NCBI RefSeq assembly: GCF_040436345.1
Contig: NC_133232.1
Span: 30,765,315-30,829,314 of the forward strand
Origin: Pagrus major
Lineage: Eukaryota > Chordata > Actinopteri > Spariformes > Sparidae
Reading direction: 5' to 3'
DNA length: 64,000 bases
Position numbers and translations under genes: made by a program. Under the pieces are notes generated by a model. The model worked only from the letters and a program-made list of their open reading frames with translations, was not told the DNA's origin and did not search any database. Positions 63,776-64,000 of this stretch are shown here, one piece after another. Within the stretch, counting starts at the first letter, position 1. Each line of letters opens with the position of its first letter.

Positions 63776-64000
63776 GGCTGCAGAGAGGAAAAACAAAAAA
63801 TTTATTATTCTTCCAAATACACAAGAAGAGACAGTTTAGATCACGTTATCACTGACGTCCCTGCAGGCAACAGGTGAAGCTCTTCGCTGCACTGTCCACA
63901 TAGACCTGAGATAAAGTTGCACAAGCCTCGTTATACTAATGTTTTAACAAGAACATTATTCCCTCAATGCTGTGTCCATATTTCCCTGTTGTACTGAACA
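63776..64000 (-). other. ZBTB33 5' intron, window edge
   Basis: A minus-strand acceptor (CTCTGCAG, ending at 63778) precedes the coding exon, with a T-rich tract before it. The non-coding first exon and promoter therefore lie further right, probably outside the window. Confidence 0.55.

Noticed and set aside
63776-63796. Seven-codon N-terminal extension of ZBTB33
   Set aside because: It is read through a CTCTGCAG acceptor. The conserved protein begins at the ATG directly after it.

Overview
The window is vertebrate nuclear DNA from a ray-finned (teleost) fish, most likely a percomorph. It has compact introns, teleost-type dispersed repeats and fish-like versions of seven well-known vertebrate genes. 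I built the gene models by joining conserved exons at splice sites and checking reading phase across every junction. All seven main models are open from start to stop with consistent phases.

Layout from left to right: (1) 0.3-1.3 kb, minus strand: a small gene for a secreted peptide that I do not recognise, with a TATA box and signal peptide. (2) 1.3-5.4 kb: repeat-rich intergenic DNA. (3) C1GALT1C1 (Cosmc), plus strand, one coding exon at 6872-7825. (4) MCTS1, minus strand, six coding exons, 9685-11202, tail-to-tail with C1GALT1C1. (5) CUL4B, plus strand, 20 coding exons, 13318-23893. (6) LAMP2, plus strand, eight shared exons and three alternative last exons of B, A and C type, 25374-35181. 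(7) ATP1B4, minus strand, eight coding exons, 38438-43395. (8) TMEM255A, plus strand, nine coding exons, 46672-57696. (9) ZBTB33 (Kaiso), minus strand, one coding exon, 61892-63775.

From memory of the human X chromosome (Xq24), this order and the relative strand of every gene match ZBTB33-TMEM255A-ATP1B4-LAMP2-CUL4B-MCTS1-C1GALT1C1, so the block appears intact between fish and human. The genes do not form one pathway. They cover O-glycan chaperoning, translation re-initiation, ubiquitin ligation, lysosome membrane and chaperone-mediated autophagy, a Na,K-ATPase beta-type subunit, a PPxY-bearing membrane protein and a methyl-DNA-binding repressor.

The most interesting signals are two introns with minor (U12) spliceosome signatures in neighbouring genes (an AT-AC intron in CUL4B and a GT-AG intron in MCTS1), the LAMP2 B-A-C terminal exon set including an A-type tail, a TTAA-flanked miniature transposon between LAMP2 exons 9A and 9C, an unreported-looking alternative last exon in TMEM255A, and the unidentified peptide gene at the left edge. 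The rest is DNA-transposon-derived miniature elements, LINE-like 3' tails and microsatellites. I saw no retrovirus-like or Polinton-like element, no tRNA or rRNA gene and no wholly new multi-gene system.
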